Below are positions 35,333-44,324 of a stretch of 64,000 nucleotides of DNA, one piece after another; position 1 is the first letter of the stretch; each line of letters starts with the position of its first letter. Source of the stretch: Pseudomonadota bacterium (lineage in GTDB: Bacteria > Pseudomonadota > Gammaproteobacteria > Burkholderiales > Casimicrobiaceae); assembly GCA_018241765.1 (NCBI GenBank), contig JAFEDD010000044.1, positions 1 to 64,000 of the forward strand. Direction: 5' to 3'. Under the pieces are notes generated by a model. It was not told the origin of the DNA. It was given only the letters and a program-made list of their open reading frames with translations, and made no database searches. A program made the translations under genes and the position numbers.

Positions 35333-37267
35333 ATGACGCGCGGCCGACAGGCCTGGCGCGGCCGCGCGCGTGCGGCGTTGTGCGCGACCTTGCTCGGGTT
35401 CGCTTGCGTGCTCGGTGCATCGCCCGCCGTCGCCGCGATCACCGAGGCCGAGCTCGCGGCGCTGCGCGATCAGCGTGACACGGGATCGGCCGAGCTGCGG
35501 GCCAATCTGGCCGCCGCCATCAACCGGCTCGAAGCGAGCGATCCGCCCGCGCGCATCGTCGAACTCATCTGGCTCTTCGGCGACGTCCGCTTTGCCGAAG
35601 GCGCGAGCGCGAGCGCGCTGCCCGCCGTGGAGGCCGGACTGCGGCTGGCGAGGCAGCTCGATGATGCCTCGCGCACGGCCGCGCTCGAAGCGCTGGCCGG
35701 ACAGATGCAATTCGCGCTGACGCACGGACAGGCGGCGCGCGAGCGCATCGAGCACGCCCTCGCCGAGCAGCGGCGCGCAGGCAATGTGCTCGAGCTCGCG
35801 CGGCAATTGAGCGCGTATTCATCGCTGTTGCAGGAAGTCGACGAGTTCGCGGCCGCGATGCGCTTGAACAACGAAGCGATGTCGTTGCTTGGCGAAGGGC
35901 AGAAGGCCGTGACGCCGGTCACCTTCGGTGTGCTCTACGGGCGCGTCGAACTGCTGCGCGCCATTGGTGAGGCCAGCGCTGCCGTCGCTGCCGGCGAGAC
36001 CTTGCTGCAACGTGCCGCGACGTCGGGCAACGCCGAATTGATCGGTCTCGCGCAGTTCGCGCTCGCACGCGCGAGCCTCGCTGCCGGAATCAAATCGCGA
36101 GCGGCGCAGTTGCTCGAAGCAAGCTACCAGCAGGCGGTGCGCTTCGACGATACGCTGGGCCGCTTTCTCGTCGGCTTCGAGCGCGCCAGACTGGCGCTCG
36201 ACGGCGAGCAACTCGACGTTGCGCGCGAGTGGCTCGACCGCATCAAGCCGTTGCGCGACGAACTCGACGATGGTGTGCTGCGCTTCACCTTCGACGTCGT
36301 CGACGCTCGCGTTGCCGCGCGACAGGGGCGCACGGCGCAGGCCCGCTCGGTGTGGTCGCGCGCACGCAGCGAACTTCCGGCGCAGCCGGGAGAGGCCGCG
36401 CTGACCTCGCAGCTTCGTCTGGCGGAGGCCGAACTCCTGGCGGCGGAAGGGCGTCCGGTCGAGGCGGTGGCGACCTATCGCGACGCGCTGCGCCTGACCG
36501 TCGAGAGCGAACGGCAGGGGATGCGCAACGTCATCGCGGCGCAGAGCGAGCTCTATCGGCTCAACGAGCGCGACTACCGCGAGCAACAGTTGCAGCACGA
36601 AGCGCGGCTCAAGGCATCGCAGCTCGAGGCCGCCGAGCAGCGCCTGATCAACCAGCGCCTCTTGGTGTCGGTCGTGGCGCTCGCGGCCTTGCTGACCGCC
36701 GTCGTTGCCGTGTGGCAACTGCAGCGTGCCCGGCACTTCCGGCGACGCGCCGAGATCGACGGTTTGACCGGCGCGCTGTCGCGCACCGCCATCCTGGCCG
36801 AAGCGACGGCGCGCTTTCAGGCATCGCAGATCGAAGGTACGCCGTATTCGCTGCTGCTGCTCGACGTCGATGGCCTGAAGCCGGTCAACGACCGCTTTGG
36901 CCATGCGCGCGGCGACGATTTGCTGCGTGAGGTCTCGCTGACCATCGCCCGATGCCTGCGCGATGGCGATCGCCTCGGGCGCTGGGGGGGCGACGAGTTC
37001 GTCGTGTTGCTCGACAGGTCCGATGCGAATGCCGCGCAGCAGGCTCGGGATCGCATCGGGCAGGAACTCACCGCCAGTCTCGCGGCGGCCGGGTTCGTGG
37101 GCGGGTCCTGCAGTGTCGGTGTTGCAACGGCAACGCCTGATGACGCCGATTTCGCGACCGTCCTCGCCCGCGCCGACGTTGCGCTGTACGACGCGAAACC
37201 GGCCTCGCGCGATCGCAAGCCCGATCACGGGCCGATCGAAAACCCACCATCGGCGCCGCATTCCTAG
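35333..37267 (+). CDS. Membrane diguanylate cyclase with periplasmic TPR-like sensor domain
   Basis: The 644-aa protein is predicted to make cyclic di-GMP. In order: a signal peptide (about 1-35), an all-helical TPR-like periplasmic region (about 36-390), a charged coiled coil, one transmembrane segment (about 443-465), and a cytoplasmic GGDEF domain. The active site reads GRWGGDEF (GGDEF at 552-556). An allosteric I-site RDGD (543-546) is placed five residues before it, so product inhibition is likely. ATG 35333 follows the lipoprotein stop by 7 bp. The stop codon lies inside the large hairpin at 37264-37427. Confidence 0.88.
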   Translation: MTRGRQAWRGRARAALCATLLGFACVLGASPAVAAITEAELAALRDQRDTGSAELRANLAAAINRLEASDPPARIVELIWLFGDVRFAEGASASALPAVEAGLRLARQLDDASRTAALEALAGQMQFALTHGQAARERIEHALAEQRRAGNVLELARQLSAYSSLLQEVDEFAAAMRLNNEAMSLLGEGQKAVTPVTFGVLYGRVELLRAIGEASAAVAAGETLLQRAATSGNAELIGLAQFALARASLAAGIKSRAAQLLEASYQQAVRFDDTLGRFLVGFERARLALDGEQLDVAREWLDRIKPLRDELDDGVLRFTFDVVDARVAARQGRTAQARSVWSRARSELPAQPGEAALTSQLRLAEAELLAAEGRPVEAVATYRDALRLTVESERQGMRNVIAAQSELYRLNERDYREQQLQHEARLKASQLEAAEQRLINQRLLVSVVALAALLTAVVAVWQLQRARHFRRRAEIDGLTGALSRTAILAEATARFQASQIEGTPYSLLLLDVDGLKPVNDRFGHARGDDLLREVSLTIARCLRDGDRLGRWGGDEFVVLLDRSDANAAQQARDRIGQELTASLAAAGFVGGSCSVGVATATPDDADFATVLARADVALYDAKPASRDRKPDHGPIENPPSAPHS

Positions 37268-37427
37268 TGCAGTGTTTCGCTCTTCTTGGTACAAAAATGC
37301 GCGTCTTTTGGCCCGATTCTTCGTTGCAAATGCTCGCCATAGCTCGCTATGGCTGCGCTTTGCGCCTCGATTCGAACCAAAATCCATCGCATTTTTTTGT
37401 ACCAATCTTCGCGAAACACTGCACTAG
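37264..37427. repeat. Giant hairpin repeat, copy 1
   Basis: This 164-bp stretch is a near-complete palindrome. The outer 17 bp are perfect (CTAGTGCAGTGTTTCGC and its complement at 37411-37427). The next layer pairs TTGGTACAAAAATGCG with CGCATTTTTTTGTACCAA. The tip pairs GCCATAGC with GCTATGGC around 37336-37352. It overlaps the stop codon of the cyclase gene by three bases and may act as its terminator. The tip sequence recurs at 46.65-46.72 kb within different arms. Confidence 0.85.
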
Positions 37428-37465
37428 CCGATCTGGCGGATTCGCTTCGCGCTCTCCAAGTCGCC

Positions 37466-38326
37466 CTATCGCGGTGCGTCGCGCGGCACTGCTCCAACGT
37501 TTCCGTCAGGAAACAACAGATGGGCATGCTCACCGATGCGAGCGAAGCCGACCCGTTGATAGCAGCGATTGCTGGGCGCGAACTGGGCATCGGCGAACAG
37601 GAAGACCGTGCGCCGACGCTCGCGCTGCGCATGGCTGCATGCCGCAGCCGTGGCCGCTTGCGCGAAACCGCGCCCACGCAGATGCGGTGGCGTGTAGACG
37701 GGGCCGATGCGTGCGCACTCCAGCGGCAGCGTGCGGCAGGTGGCCATCGACACCACGGCCCCCTCGTGATACCAGAGCATCAGCTCTCCCGCATCGACCA
37801 AGCGCATGACGCGCGCTTCCAGCGGCTCGGGAGAGGGAATGCGCTCGGTTTCGCGCTCGAACGCGTGAAACCATGTGAGCAGTGTCGGCAGATCGTTCTC
37901 CGTCGCGAGTTGCGGCGCGCCGCGTGCCGGCCCGAACTCGGGTTCGCCGATCAGCCGGTAGAGCAGCAGATCGTCATGCACGGTGTAGTTGCGATCAAAG
38001 ACCTCGGTGAAGGCGTGCAGCAGGTCGCGGCGGCCCACCACGCCGGCAAGTGCGATGCCCCGTTCGCGCAGCCACGCCGCGAAGCCGCCAGCCGCGACCT
38101 CCGGCATCACGGACAAAAACACCGTGCGCGTCGTCATCAACGTCGCGCATCCGATCGTGCGCTCGCCATCCTCGATGGTGAACAGTTGCTCGCCATCGTG
38201 CAGACCGCGCGCCGCCATGTGCGCCTGCGCGCCGATCACCAGCGTGTTGTGCGCGACGTCCTGCGCCAGCAGGTCGCCCGCGCTTTGCCAGAACGCCGCT
38301 GCCGTCGGCTGCACGACGATGTTCAT
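37466..38326 (-). CDS. GNAT family N-acetyltransferase (two-domain)
   Basis: The 286-aa protein appears to have a degenerate N-terminal GNAT-like half and a C-terminal GNAT domain. The acetyl-CoA-binding motif A is IGPVYTPPHLRGRGFAQAAT, and SNRCYQRVGFARIGEHAHLLF follows at the end. The acceptor substrate is unknown. ATG 38326 overlaps the stop of the upstream DinB gene as ATGA, which decides the start over the longer frame. It is the last gene of a three-gene operon with the acyl-CoA synthetase and DinB protein. Confidence 0.85.
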   Translation of the reverse strand: MNIVVQPTAAAFWQSAGDLLAQDVAHNTLVIGAQAHMAARGLHDGEQLFTIEDGERTIGCATLMTTRTVFLSVMPEVAAGGFAAWLRERGIALAGVVGRRDLLHAFTEVFDRNYTVHDDLLLYRLIGEPEFGPARGAPQLATENDLPTLLTWFHAFERETERIPSPEPLEARVMRLVDAGELMLWYHEGAVVSMATCRTLPLECARIGPVYTPPHLRGRGFAQAATAAACSHAQRERRRTVFLFADAQFAPSNRCYQRVGFARIGEHAHLLFPDGNVGAVPRDAPR

Positions 38327-38841
38327 GTGCCGAATACCGGTGAGGCGAACGTCGCCGGCAGCGCGATCAAGTCGGTCACGCCGGGGTCGACGCCGCATTG
38401 CATGAGCAACGTTCCGGCCTGCGCGCGATGGTGCGTCTGATGGTTGAACAGGTGGCTGAGCGTGACCGCGATCGGATTCGTGCTGTCACCCCCGGTCAGG
38501 CGGGTGTAGCGCAACTCGGTGGCAAGACGCTCGGAGGTCAGCGTCGCGACCGTGTGATCGATTCGATCGTCGGTCGCCACGCGCACGCGCCGCAGCTCAT
38601 CGAAGTCGGCGTAGAGCTCCTGATCGAGCGCGTCGACGGTGCGGGGTTCGGCATGCAGACGCGCGAGCCATACCCAGTCGGCGACCAGCAGATGGTTCAA
38701 CGTCCCGTGGATGCTCTTGAAGAACGCGCCCATGTTGCGCTTGCGTGTGCCGTCGGGCAGCGCCGCCGCCGCGGCGTACACGGCTTCGTTCTGCCAGCGG
38801 TTGTAGCGGGCCATCAGGCGGCAATACGCGGGTGTGATCAT
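38323..38841 (-). CDS. DinB family protein
   Basis: DinB-family proteins are small four-helix bundles with a metal site; many act as thiol-dependent transferases, and this one has no assigned reaction. The 172-aa protein shows MARYNRWQN at the start, the first histidine in TLNHLL (His50), and the C-terminal pair in FNHQTHHR (His134 and His138), as expected for the metal site. The longer frame to 38994 lies inside the acyl-CoA synthetase gene and is rejected. It starts 30 bp after that gene and overlaps the GNAT gene by 4 bp. Confidence 0.87.
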   Translation of the reverse strand: MITPAYCRLMARYNRWQNEAVYAAAAALPDGTRKRNMGAFFKSIHGTLNHLLVADWVWLARLHAEPRTVDALDQELYADFDELRRVRVATDDRIDHTVATLTSERLATELRYTRLTGGDSTNPIAVTLSHLFNHQTHHRAQAGTLLMQCGVDPGVTDLIALPATFASPVFGT

Positions 38842-38870
38842 CGTCGTCGACACGGTGGACGAAGCGCCTC

Positions 38871-40559
38871 TCAGGCCCAGATCACCGGGCCGGGCTGGCC
38901 ATACCAGCGCTCGACGCTGGCGGCGACGTTGGCCTCGATGCGGGCGCGCTTGATCTTCATCGTGGGCGTCAGGCAACCGTTGTCGATGGTCCACGGCTCG
39001 GAGGCGACGACGATCATGCGCAACTGCTCATAGTCCGCGAGCCCCGTGTTCACCTCGTGGAGCAGCGCCGCGAGCTGCGCCGTGAGTTCGGCGCGCCCGG
39101 CGGCGTCGCCGGCCTTCGGCCGCTGCTCTTCGGCCAGCACCACGGTGGCGTAGGCTGCCTGCTGGCCGACGCCCGAAACCATCGACAATTCGATCAGCGG
39201 GCTCGCGTTGATGCGGTTTTCGATCGGGGCGGGCGCGATGTATTTGCCCTTGCCGGTCTTGAACAGCTCCTTCTTGCGGCCCGTGAGCTTGAGCATGCCA
39301 TCGGAGCGCACCTCGCCGAGGTCGCCGGTGCGGAAGAAGCCGTCGTCCGTGAAGCTCTCGGCGGTGAGTTCGGGCTGCTTGTAGTAACCCTGCATCTGGC
39401 CGGGCGACTTCAGCAGCACTTCGCCTTCATCGCTGATGCGCACTTCGACTCCCGGCAGCGGCGAGCCGACGTAGCCCGGCGCATTGAGCCGGATCGAGGA
39501 AATGTTCGAATACGCGAAGTCCTCGGTCATGCCATAGCCTTCGACCAGATTGAGTCCGAGCTTGCGATACCACGCGATGAGCCCGGCCGGGATCGGCGCC
39601 GACCCGCTGCCGGCGTGCTTCACCGAATCGAGGCCGAGGCCGCGCAGCACCTTCCTGGCGATGATGCTGCCGATGATCGGCAGCGAGAGCAGGAAATTGA
39701 GCTTCTTCTCCGGCATCTTGTGGAACACGCCCTGCTGGAACTTGAGCCACAGCCTCGGCACCGAAATGAACACCGTCGGCCGCGCCCGTTGCAGATCGGC
39801 AACGAAGGTCTCGAGCGTTTCGGCAAAGAAGACGTGCCCGCGCCCTTCGACGATCGACGTGCACTCCACCCACGATCGTTCGAACACGTGGGCGAGCGGC
39901 AAATACGAGAGGATGCGGATTTCCTCGTCGGGCCCGATCGCCTCGCGAATGCTTGCCAGCATGCCTTCGCCGCAACGGGTGATGCGGTCGAAGCGATGCA
40001 TGACGCCCTTGGGTTGCCCGGTCGAACCGGATGTGTACATCAGGATCGCGATGTCGTCGGGGGCGCGGGCGGGTTGCCCGGTCAAGGGAGCGGTACGTGC
40101 GAGCACGGTGTCCCACGCCTCGCCTCGCTTCTTCGCGCTCTCCGGTGCCAGCGGGAAGCTCACGCAGGGAAGCTCCGCAGGCACCGCCGCAGCCTGATGT
40201 TCCCAGGTGTCGAGCTTGCCGATGAAGAGCGCACTCGCGCCGCTGTGTTCGAGCACAAAGCGCACCGTCTCCGCCGTTTCCGTCGGAAAGATCGCCACCG
40301 TCGTGCAGCCGGCCATCCAGATGCCGAGTTCGGCAATGAAGAAGTGCGCGCAGTTCTTCGACAGGATGGCGATGCGCGCGCCGGGTTCGAAGTTGTGCGC
40401 GCGCAGATAGGCCGCGATTCGACGCGCCTGATCCATCGTCTGTTGCCAGGTGAAATCGGCGACCGCGCCGCCACCGGTCGGTTGCGTCAGCCACAGGTGT
40501 TGTGGCCGCGTCGCCTCGTGGCCGTAGACGTAATCGAGGATGAGTTTGCTCTGCGCCAT
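38871..40559 (-). CDS. AMP-binding acyl-CoA synthetase (long-chain fatty acid-CoA ligase-like)
   Basis: This ANL-superfamily enzyme activates a carboxylic acid as acyl-adenylate and then acyl-CoA. The 562-aa protein has the P-loop ILMYTSGSTGQPKGVMH, the A5 motif GYGMTEDFAYSN, RTGDLG, and the C-terminal GRKKELFKTGKGKYIAP with the expected Lys residues. The size and the LPLAHVFER motif suggest a long-chain ligase. AGGGGAG precedes ATG 40559. It leads the operon synthetase-DinB-GNAT. Confidence 0.92.
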   Translation of the reverse strand: MAQSKLILDYVYGHEATRPQHLWLTQPTGGGAVADFTWQQTMDQARRIAAYLRAHNFEPGARIAILSKNCAHFFIAELGIWMAGCTTVAIFPTETAETVRFVLEHSGASALFIGKLDTWEHQAAAVPAELPCVSFPLAPESAKKRGEAWDTVLARTAPLTGQPARAPDDIAILMYTSGSTGQPKGVMHRFDRITRCGEGMLASIREAIGPDEEIRILSYLPLAHVFERSWVECTSIVEGRGHVFFAETLETFVADLQRARPTVFISVPRLWLKFQQGVFHKMPEKKLNFLLSLPIIGSIIARKVLRGLGLDSVKHAGSGSAPIPAGLIAWYRKLGLNLVEGYGMTEDFAYSNISSIRLNAPGYVGSPLPGVEVRISDEGEVLLKSPGQMQGYYKQPELTAESFTDDGFFRTGDLGEVRSDGMLKLTGRKKELFKTGKGKYIAPAPIENRINASPLIELSMVSGVGQQAAYATVVLAEEQRPKAGDAAGRAELTAQLAALLHEVNTGLADYEQLRMIVVASEPWTIDNGCLTPTMKIKRARIEANVAASVERWYGQPGPVIWA

Positions 40560-40739
40560 GGTGCTCCCCTTTGCAGTCGTGAAGTGTCATGTGCCTCGCG
40601 CGCGATCGGCTCGCGGCGCGCAACGCTACGTGCAGCTCATTTAAGCACGATGTCGCGAGAATTTCGAGCCGTCGCCGCCCGCTGCGGCACAATGATGCTC
40701 CCGCACGCACCGAGATCGTGTACCCGATCGGGAGACCCC

Positions 40740-42053
40740 TTGGCCGAGTCTGCTCACATCCTTCCCGGGCTGCGCCTGCGCAGCCATCGTTTCCAGCTTC
40801 CACTCGACTACGCCCGTAGCGACGGCGAGACGATCGAAGTCTTTGCGCGCGAGGTCTGGGCGCCCGATCGCGAAGGGCAGCAATTGCCGTGGCTCGTATT
40901 CTTTCAGGGCGGGCCGGGCTTTGGCGCCCCGCGCCCGATGGGGCCGAATGGCTGGATCGGCCGCGCCGTCCGCGACTTCCGCGTCCTGCTGCTCGATCAG
41001 CGCGGTTGTGGCTTGTCGAGCCCGATGACGGCACAGACGCTTGCCGCGTTGGGCGACGCGCAGCGGCAGGCCGCGTGGCTCAGCCACTTCCGCGCCGACA
41101 ACATCGTGCGCGATGCCGAGGCGATCCGTCGTCAGTTGATCGGCGACGAACCGTGGAGCGTGCTTGGCCAGAGTTTCGGGGGCTTCTGCGCGATGAACTA
41201 TCTCTCGTCGGCGCCGGAAGGACTGCGCGAGGTGCTGATCACCGGCGGCATTCCGCCGCTCACGCGCACGACCGACGACATCTATCGCGCCACCTATCCC
41301 CGGGTGCGCGCGAAGAACCTCCGCTACTACGCGCGCTACCCCGAGGATCGGCAACGGGTGCGTGACATCGTCGCCCATCTGCTCGACCACGAGGTCACGA
41401 TGCCGCGCGGTGGCCGCCTGACGCCGGAGCGCTTCCTGCAACTCGGCATCGCCTTTGGCGCGAGCGATGGCTTCGAGGCGGTGCACTACCTGCTCGAAGA
41501 GGCGTTCGTCGACATCGGTGGCGCCCGGCACCTGAACGCCAATTTCCTGCTCGGCATCGAGGAGGCGCAGGCGTTCGACAGCCATCCGATCTATGCCCTG
41601 CTGCACGAAGCCTGCTACACGCAGGGCGAAGCAAGCGCCTGGTCAGCCGGCCGCTTGCGTGATTCGATGCCAGGGTTTGCGCTGCCACGCACGGCAGCCC
41701 AAGCGCTTGCGAGTGACGAGCCCATACTCTTCACCGGCGAGATGATCTATCCGTGGATGTTCGAGCAGTACCCCGGATTGATCGCCTTGCGCGGCGCGGC
41801 CGAAGCGCTTGCCGCGAAAACCGACTGGCCGGCGCTCTATGACGTGCAGCGCCTGCGACGCAATCGTGTGCCGGTGGCCGCCGCCGTCTACTACGACGAT
41901 ATGTACGTGCACCGAGAATTCTCCGAGGAGACGGCTGCGATCGTGCCCAACATGCGCCTGTGGGTGACCAACGAGCATGAGCACAACGGGTTGCGGGCCG
42001 ATGGCGAGAAGATTTTCGAGCGCCTGCTCCGCCGCGTGCGCGATGAAGCCTGA
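40740..42053 (+). CDS. Alpha/beta hydrolase, prolyl aminopeptidase-like (family S33)
   Basis: The protein is about 437 aa if it starts at TTG 40740, which has GGGAG at proper spacing; ATG 40695 without a ribosome site is the alternative. S33 hallmarks are the oxyanion motif GGPGFGAPRP, DQRGCGLSS, and the nucleophile elbow GQSFGGF with Ser145. A C-terminal NEHEHNG contains the likely catalytic His. Family members remove N-terminal proline or act on small esters; the substrate is unknown. The very long open frame upstream of it is a shadow of the acyl-CoA synthetase gene on the other strand. Confidence 0.85.
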   Translation: MAESAHILPGLRLRSHRFQLPLDYARSDGETIEVFAREVWAPDREGQQLPWLVFFQGGPGFGAPRPMGPNGWIGRAVRDFRVLLLDQRGCGLSSPMTAQTLAALGDAQRQAAWLSHFRADNIVRDAEAIRRQLIGDEPWSVLGQSFGGFCAMNYLSSAPEGLREVLITGGIPPLTRTTDDIYRATYPRVRAKNLRYYARYPEDRQRVRDIVAHLLDHEVTMPRGGRLTPERFLQLGIAFGASDGFEAVHYLLEEAFVDIGGARHLNANFLLGIEEAQAFDSHPIYALLHEACYTQGEASAWSAGRLRDSMPGFALPRTAAQALASDEPILFTGEMIYPWMFEQYPGLIALRGAAEALAAKTDWPALYDVQRLRRNRVPVAAAVYYDDMYVHREFSEETAAIVPNMRLWVTNEHEHNGLRADGEKIFERLLRRVRDEA

Positions 42054-42082
42054 GCCCGTGTGATCGCGTTACCGGTCTGGCC

Positions 42083-44065
42083 TCAGAAGCGCCGCAGCCA
42101 GGCGAAAAATTCCTGATACCACAGGCGCGAGTTCTGCGGTTTCAGGATCCAGTGGTTCTCATCCGGGAATACGACGAGCCGCGCCGCAATGCCCTTCGCG
42201 CGCAGCGTGTTGTAGTACTCGAGCCCTTCGTAGTAGGGCACGCGGTAGTCGAGTTCGCCGTGGATGACCAGGGTCGGCGTCTTGAAGCTGGCCGCATGCG
42301 CGTGCGGCGACTGGCTCTGGTAGCGAGCGAGATCTTCCCACGGCCACACCCCGAGTTCGTGGTTGAGCCACAGGTAGCCATCGTCCCCGAACTGGCTCAG
42401 CCAGTTGTAGACACCGGCGTGGCAGACGTAAGCGCGGTAGCGATCCGTGTGCCCGTTCATCCACGCCACCATGAAGCCGCCGTAGCTGCCGCCAGCGGCG
42501 TACAGGCGCTTGGGGTCGACGACGCCCTCGCGGATCAGGGCATCGGTGACGGCCTCGGTGTCCGCCAGTTCGCGGTGACCGAGATCGCCGTCGATCGAGC
42601 CGAGGAAGGCCTCGTCGAAACCCGACGAGCCGTGGTAGTTGACGGCCGCGACGACATAGCCTTGGGCTGCGAACGCCTGGATGTTCCAGCGGTAGTGCCA
42701 GGTGTCCAGATGCGCGGCGTGCGGCCCGCCATGGATGTCGTGCAATAGCGGGTACTTCTTGCGCTTGTCGTAGCCGGGCGGAAAGCAGACGAACGCCTGC
42801 ACCGGCTCGCCGTTCCAGCCCGGCAGCGTGCGGCTTTGCCACTGTCCCAGCGTGATGCGATCGAGGAACGCGTTGCAGCGATCGAGTCGACGCGGCTCGG
42901 CGTGGCGCGGCACGCGTACATGGAGCCGTGCCGGGTGATCGATCGATGCGCGGGTGTAGGCCATCGTTGCGCCATCGGCCGAGGTGGCGAAGGCCATGAC
43001 GTGCCCTCCCTCGACCAGTGGCTCCGGCTGTTCCGCTTCCAGCGGCAGCGACCACAGAGGTTGTCGCCCGGCATCCTCGGCGCAGAAGAGGATCGCCTGA
43101 TCATCGGCTCGCCAGACCGGGTTTGCGCTGCCGTAGGTTCCGACCGAGCGCGGCCAGGTCGGCGCGAGGCGTCGCGCCTTGCCGGACTTCGGTTCGACCA
43201 GCATCAGCCGGGTGTGCTGGCTCGGTGCCGACGTGGGCGTCGCCAGCACGACGAGGCGCGTGCCATCGTGCGAATACGCCGGCGAGCCGAGCCACATGTC
43301 GCCGAGGTCGGTCACGCGGGTGCGGCGGGTCTTCAGATGGAGGTGGATCAGCGTATTTCGCGAAATCAGGCGCGTCGGCTCCTCGGGCTGCGACCAGACA
43401 ATCTCCGAACCATCGGGTGAGATTGCGTACTCCGCCGCCCCCGGGTCACCCAGCCCGAGCGTCCACGGCTTGCCGGCGAACAGGTCTTTCGCGGCTCCGT
43501 TCGCGATGCCGATCTCGAACAGGTGCGGGCGGGCGCCGTTGCAGATCCAACTGTCCCAATAGCGGTAGTTGTCGGTCTCGATGACCTTCGCCTGAACCTT
43601 GGATTCCTTCAGCTCCTTCTTGCGCCGCGCCTGCTGTGCGTTCGTCTTCAGATCGGGCCAGACCCAGCTGATCGCGGCGACGCGCCGGCTGTCGGGAAAC
43701 CACCGGATGCCGCTCACCCCGGTGGCGAGCGACGTCACGCGCTTCGCTTCGCCACCGTCGGGGGCGATCACGTAGAGCTGCGCCTCCTCATCGGCATCCT
43801 TGCCTTCACCGCGCCGCGCGCAGAACGCGATGAGCCGGCCGTCGGGCGACCATTGCGGCGCGGTGTTCTTCTTGCCGGCACTGGTGAGTTGGCGGCGCGT
43901 CTTGCCGTCGGTCGAATAGAGCCACAGCTGGGTCGCGCTCTCGTTGGTCTCCATCGAGAAGGTCGTCTGATCAACGACCACCCACCGGCCGTCGGGCGAG
44001 ACGCTCGGTGTGCCGATGCGCTCGCATTGCCAGAGATGTTCGACGGTGAGCGGTTTTGCCTTCAT
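42083..44065 (-). CDS. S9 family prolyl oligopeptidase/acylaminoacyl peptidase
   Basis: The 660-aa protein has an N-terminal seven-bladed propeller (about 1-400, with repeated SPDG motifs) and a C-terminal alpha/beta hydrolase domain. The nucleophile motif is GGSYGGF (Ser about 527), followed by HGELDYRVPYYEG with the catalytic Asp and DENHWILKP with the His. No signal peptide is seen, so it is probably cytoplasmic. ATG 44065 (MKAKPLTVEHLW) is the family-like start; the longer frame enters the REP region. It converges on the S33 peptidase gene. Confidence 0.92.
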   Translation of the reverse strand: MKAKPLTVEHLWQCERIGTPSVSPDGRWVVVDQTTFSMETNESATQLWLYSTDGKTRRQLTSAGKKNTAPQWSPDGRLIAFCARRGEGKDADEEAQLYVIAPDGGEAKRVTSLATGVSGIRWFPDSRRVAAISWVWPDLKTNAQQARRKKELKESKVQAKVIETDNYRYWDSWICNGARPHLFEIGIANGAAKDLFAGKPWTLGLGDPGAAEYAISPDGSEIVWSQPEEPTRLISRNTLIHLHLKTRRTRVTDLGDMWLGSPAYSHDGTRLVVLATPTSAPSQHTRLMLVEPKSGKARRLAPTWPRSVGTYGSANPVWRADDQAILFCAEDAGRQPLWSLPLEAEQPEPLVEGGHVMAFATSADGATMAYTRASIDHPARLHVRVPRHAEPRRLDRCNAFLDRITLGQWQSRTLPGWNGEPVQAFVCFPPGYDKRKKYPLLHDIHGGPHAAHLDTWHYRWNIQAFAAQGYVVAAVNYHGSSGFDEAFLGSIDGDLGHRELADTEAVTDALIREGVVDPKRLYAAGGSYGGFMVAWMNGHTDRYRAYVCHAGVYNWLSQFGDDGYLWLNHELGVWPWEDLARYQSQSPHAHAASFKTPTLVIHGELDYRVPYYEGLEYYNTLRAKGIAARLVVFPDENHWILKPQNSRLWYQEFFAWLRRF

Positions 44066-44158
44066 GGTGGCTCCGTGGAATTCGGGGAAGGCGTAAGCGT
44101 ATCCGCATGGCGCCATCGGGTGGGATCGAAGGCTCGGCGAAGGTGCGCCGATGCGCGC

Positions 44159-44248
44159 CGTAGGCGACGGCTTGACGTCGCCAGCACGCGCTTGCGTGTC
44201 GCGACGCTGCTTTGAGCACAACGAAGCGCGGTCAAGCCCGCGCCTACG
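44159..44248. repeat. REP-like inverted pair
   Basis: CGTAGGCGACGGCTTGACG (44159-44177) is mirrored by GGTCAAGCCCGCGCCTACG (44230-44248). The half-site, GTAGGCG followed by GGCTTGAC, resembles REP sequences of Pseudomonas and Stenotrophomonas that are mobilised by RAYT (TnpA-REP) proteins. No such gene lies in the window. The loop between the arms holds a second inverted segment (GCGCTTGCGT... with ...AACGAAGCGC). Confidence 0.7.
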
Positions 44249-44297
44249 TGTCGGAGCACGAGCCCGCGCCTACGTGTCGGAGCACGAGCCCGCGCTT
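44237..44297. repeat. 26-bp tandem repeat attached to the REP pair
   Basis: Two identical 26-bp units (44237-44262 and 44263-44288), each beginning CCCGCGCCTACGTG and ending GGAGCACGAG, are followed by a partial third. Each unit contains the GCGCCTACG end of the REP half-site, so the array looks like a slipped REP end. With only two units it is not a CRISPR. Confidence 0.85.
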
Positions 44298-44324
44298 GGC
44301 TGCACGGGGTTCTGCGGAAGTTCG

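Noticed and set aside
39057-40739. Very long plus-strand open frame leading into the S33 peptidase (998 codons in all)
   Set aside because: It is antisense to the complete acyl-CoA synthetase gene, has no family motifs before about 40740, and is explained by GC-rich codon structure of the opposite gene.
44237-44297. Possible short CRISPR array
   Set aside because: Only two direct 26-bp units adjoin without spacers, and no cas genes are present.
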